Assembly: GCA_964613675.1 (NCBI GenBank)
Contig: CAZTIH010000150.1
Coordinates: 1-5,627 of the forward strand
Direction: 5' to 3'
Source of the DNA: DAIUCA01 sp964613675
GTDB taxonomy: Bacteria; Pseudomonadota; Gammaproteobacteria; Competibacterales; Competibacteraceae
DNA: 5,627 nt
Shown: positions 5,399 to 5,627 of the stretch, one piece after another
Numbering within the stretch: the first letter of the stretch is position 1
How the letters are laid out: each line of letters starts with the position of its first letter
Translations under genes and position numbers: made by a program
The notes under the pieces: generated by a model
Told to the model about the DNA's origin: nothing
Databases searched by the model: none
The model's input: only the letters and a program-made list of their open reading frames with translations

Positions 5399-5627
5399 AT
5401 GCGCCCAATTATCCTGTGTACTGATTATGGAATGCGGGGGCCTTATGTAGGCCAATTAAAGTTAGCATTAGCCCGCATTAGCCCATTAACGGTCATTGAT
5501 TTGTGCCATGATTTAATGCCATTTCAAATTGACGCCGCTGCGATCTTATTAAGTGCGTGGTGGGGTGAATTACCGCTTGACGCGGTGTTATTAGCGGTGG
5601 TCGATCCGGGTGTGGGTGGCCCACGGG
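5399..5627 (+). CDS. SAM hydrolase / SAM hydroxide adenosyltransferase (DUF62), 5' part only
   Basis: The 76 complete residues visible belong to the DUF62 (SAM_HAT) family, whose members split S-adenosylmethionine with water to adenosine and methionine; a few relatives are chlorinases or fluorinases. The N-terminus MRPIILCTDYGMRGPYVGQLK carries the TD-G motif (8-11) that binds SAM. VVDPGVGGPR (67-76) carries Asp69 and Arg76, matching in spacing the Asp and Arg of the Asp-Arg-His triad of the archaeal enzyme PH0463. The His lies beyond the window. The family is usually about 250-300 residues, so roughly a quarter to a third is present. ATG 5399 is 10 bases after the thrS stop with no clear Shine-Dalgarno, so co-transcription and coupling with thrS are likely. 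The hydrolase is far more common than the halogenases, but the part that separates them is not visible. Confidence 0.92.
   Translation, partial: MRPIILCTDYGMRGPYVGQLKLALARISPLTVIDLCHDLMPFQIDAAAILLSAWWGELPLDAVLLAVVDPGVGGPR

Overview
The window looks like a contig from a Gram-negative bacterium, probably a proteobacterium. The threonyl-tRNA synthetase reads like the alphaproteobacterial type, and the DUF29 family seen here is common in proteobacteria and cyanobacteria. The taxon cannot be fixed from the sequence alone. Two runs of N (100 and 10 bases) show that this is a draft assembly.

Layout. Bases 1-63 hold only the 3' end of a plus-strand gene whose frame is uncertain. It is followed by a strong intrinsic terminator at 64-91. 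From 3355 down to 138, the minus strand carries a compact, apparently co-transcribed block. It has four tandem DUF29 genes (called D1 to D4 here, in order of transcription), then a 492-residue protein with two SAM-dependent methyltransferase domains. A divergent intergenic region of 80 bases (3356-3435) separates this block from plus-strand thrS (3436-5388). Ten bases after thrS starts a SAM hydrolase / SAM hydroxide adenosyltransferase (DUF62) gene that runs off the window.

The most unusual part is the DUF29 array. The copies share almost identical DNA over their 5' halves and their 3' ends, but carry a sharply different central cassette of 133-139 bases (about residues 75-121). Where the joints are visible (D1/D2 and D3/D4), the stop and start codons overlap by 8 bases, and the downstream gene's Shine-Dalgarno sequence lies in the codons for the upstream gene's C-terminal Pro-Glu-Ala. 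The last copy, D4, has lost this joint. The 100-N gap falls exactly in the repeated segment. The other joint predicts 136 missing bases there, so D2 and D3 are probably intact genes broken only by the assembly, and extra copies could be hidden.

The ThrRS has an intact aminoacylation core, but the HxxxH motif of its editing domain is altered. The function of DUF29 proteins is unknown, so the role of the DUF29-methyltransferase block is not assigned. The presence of both SAM methyltransferases and a SAM hydrolase may be coincidence, because they lie in divergent transcription units.
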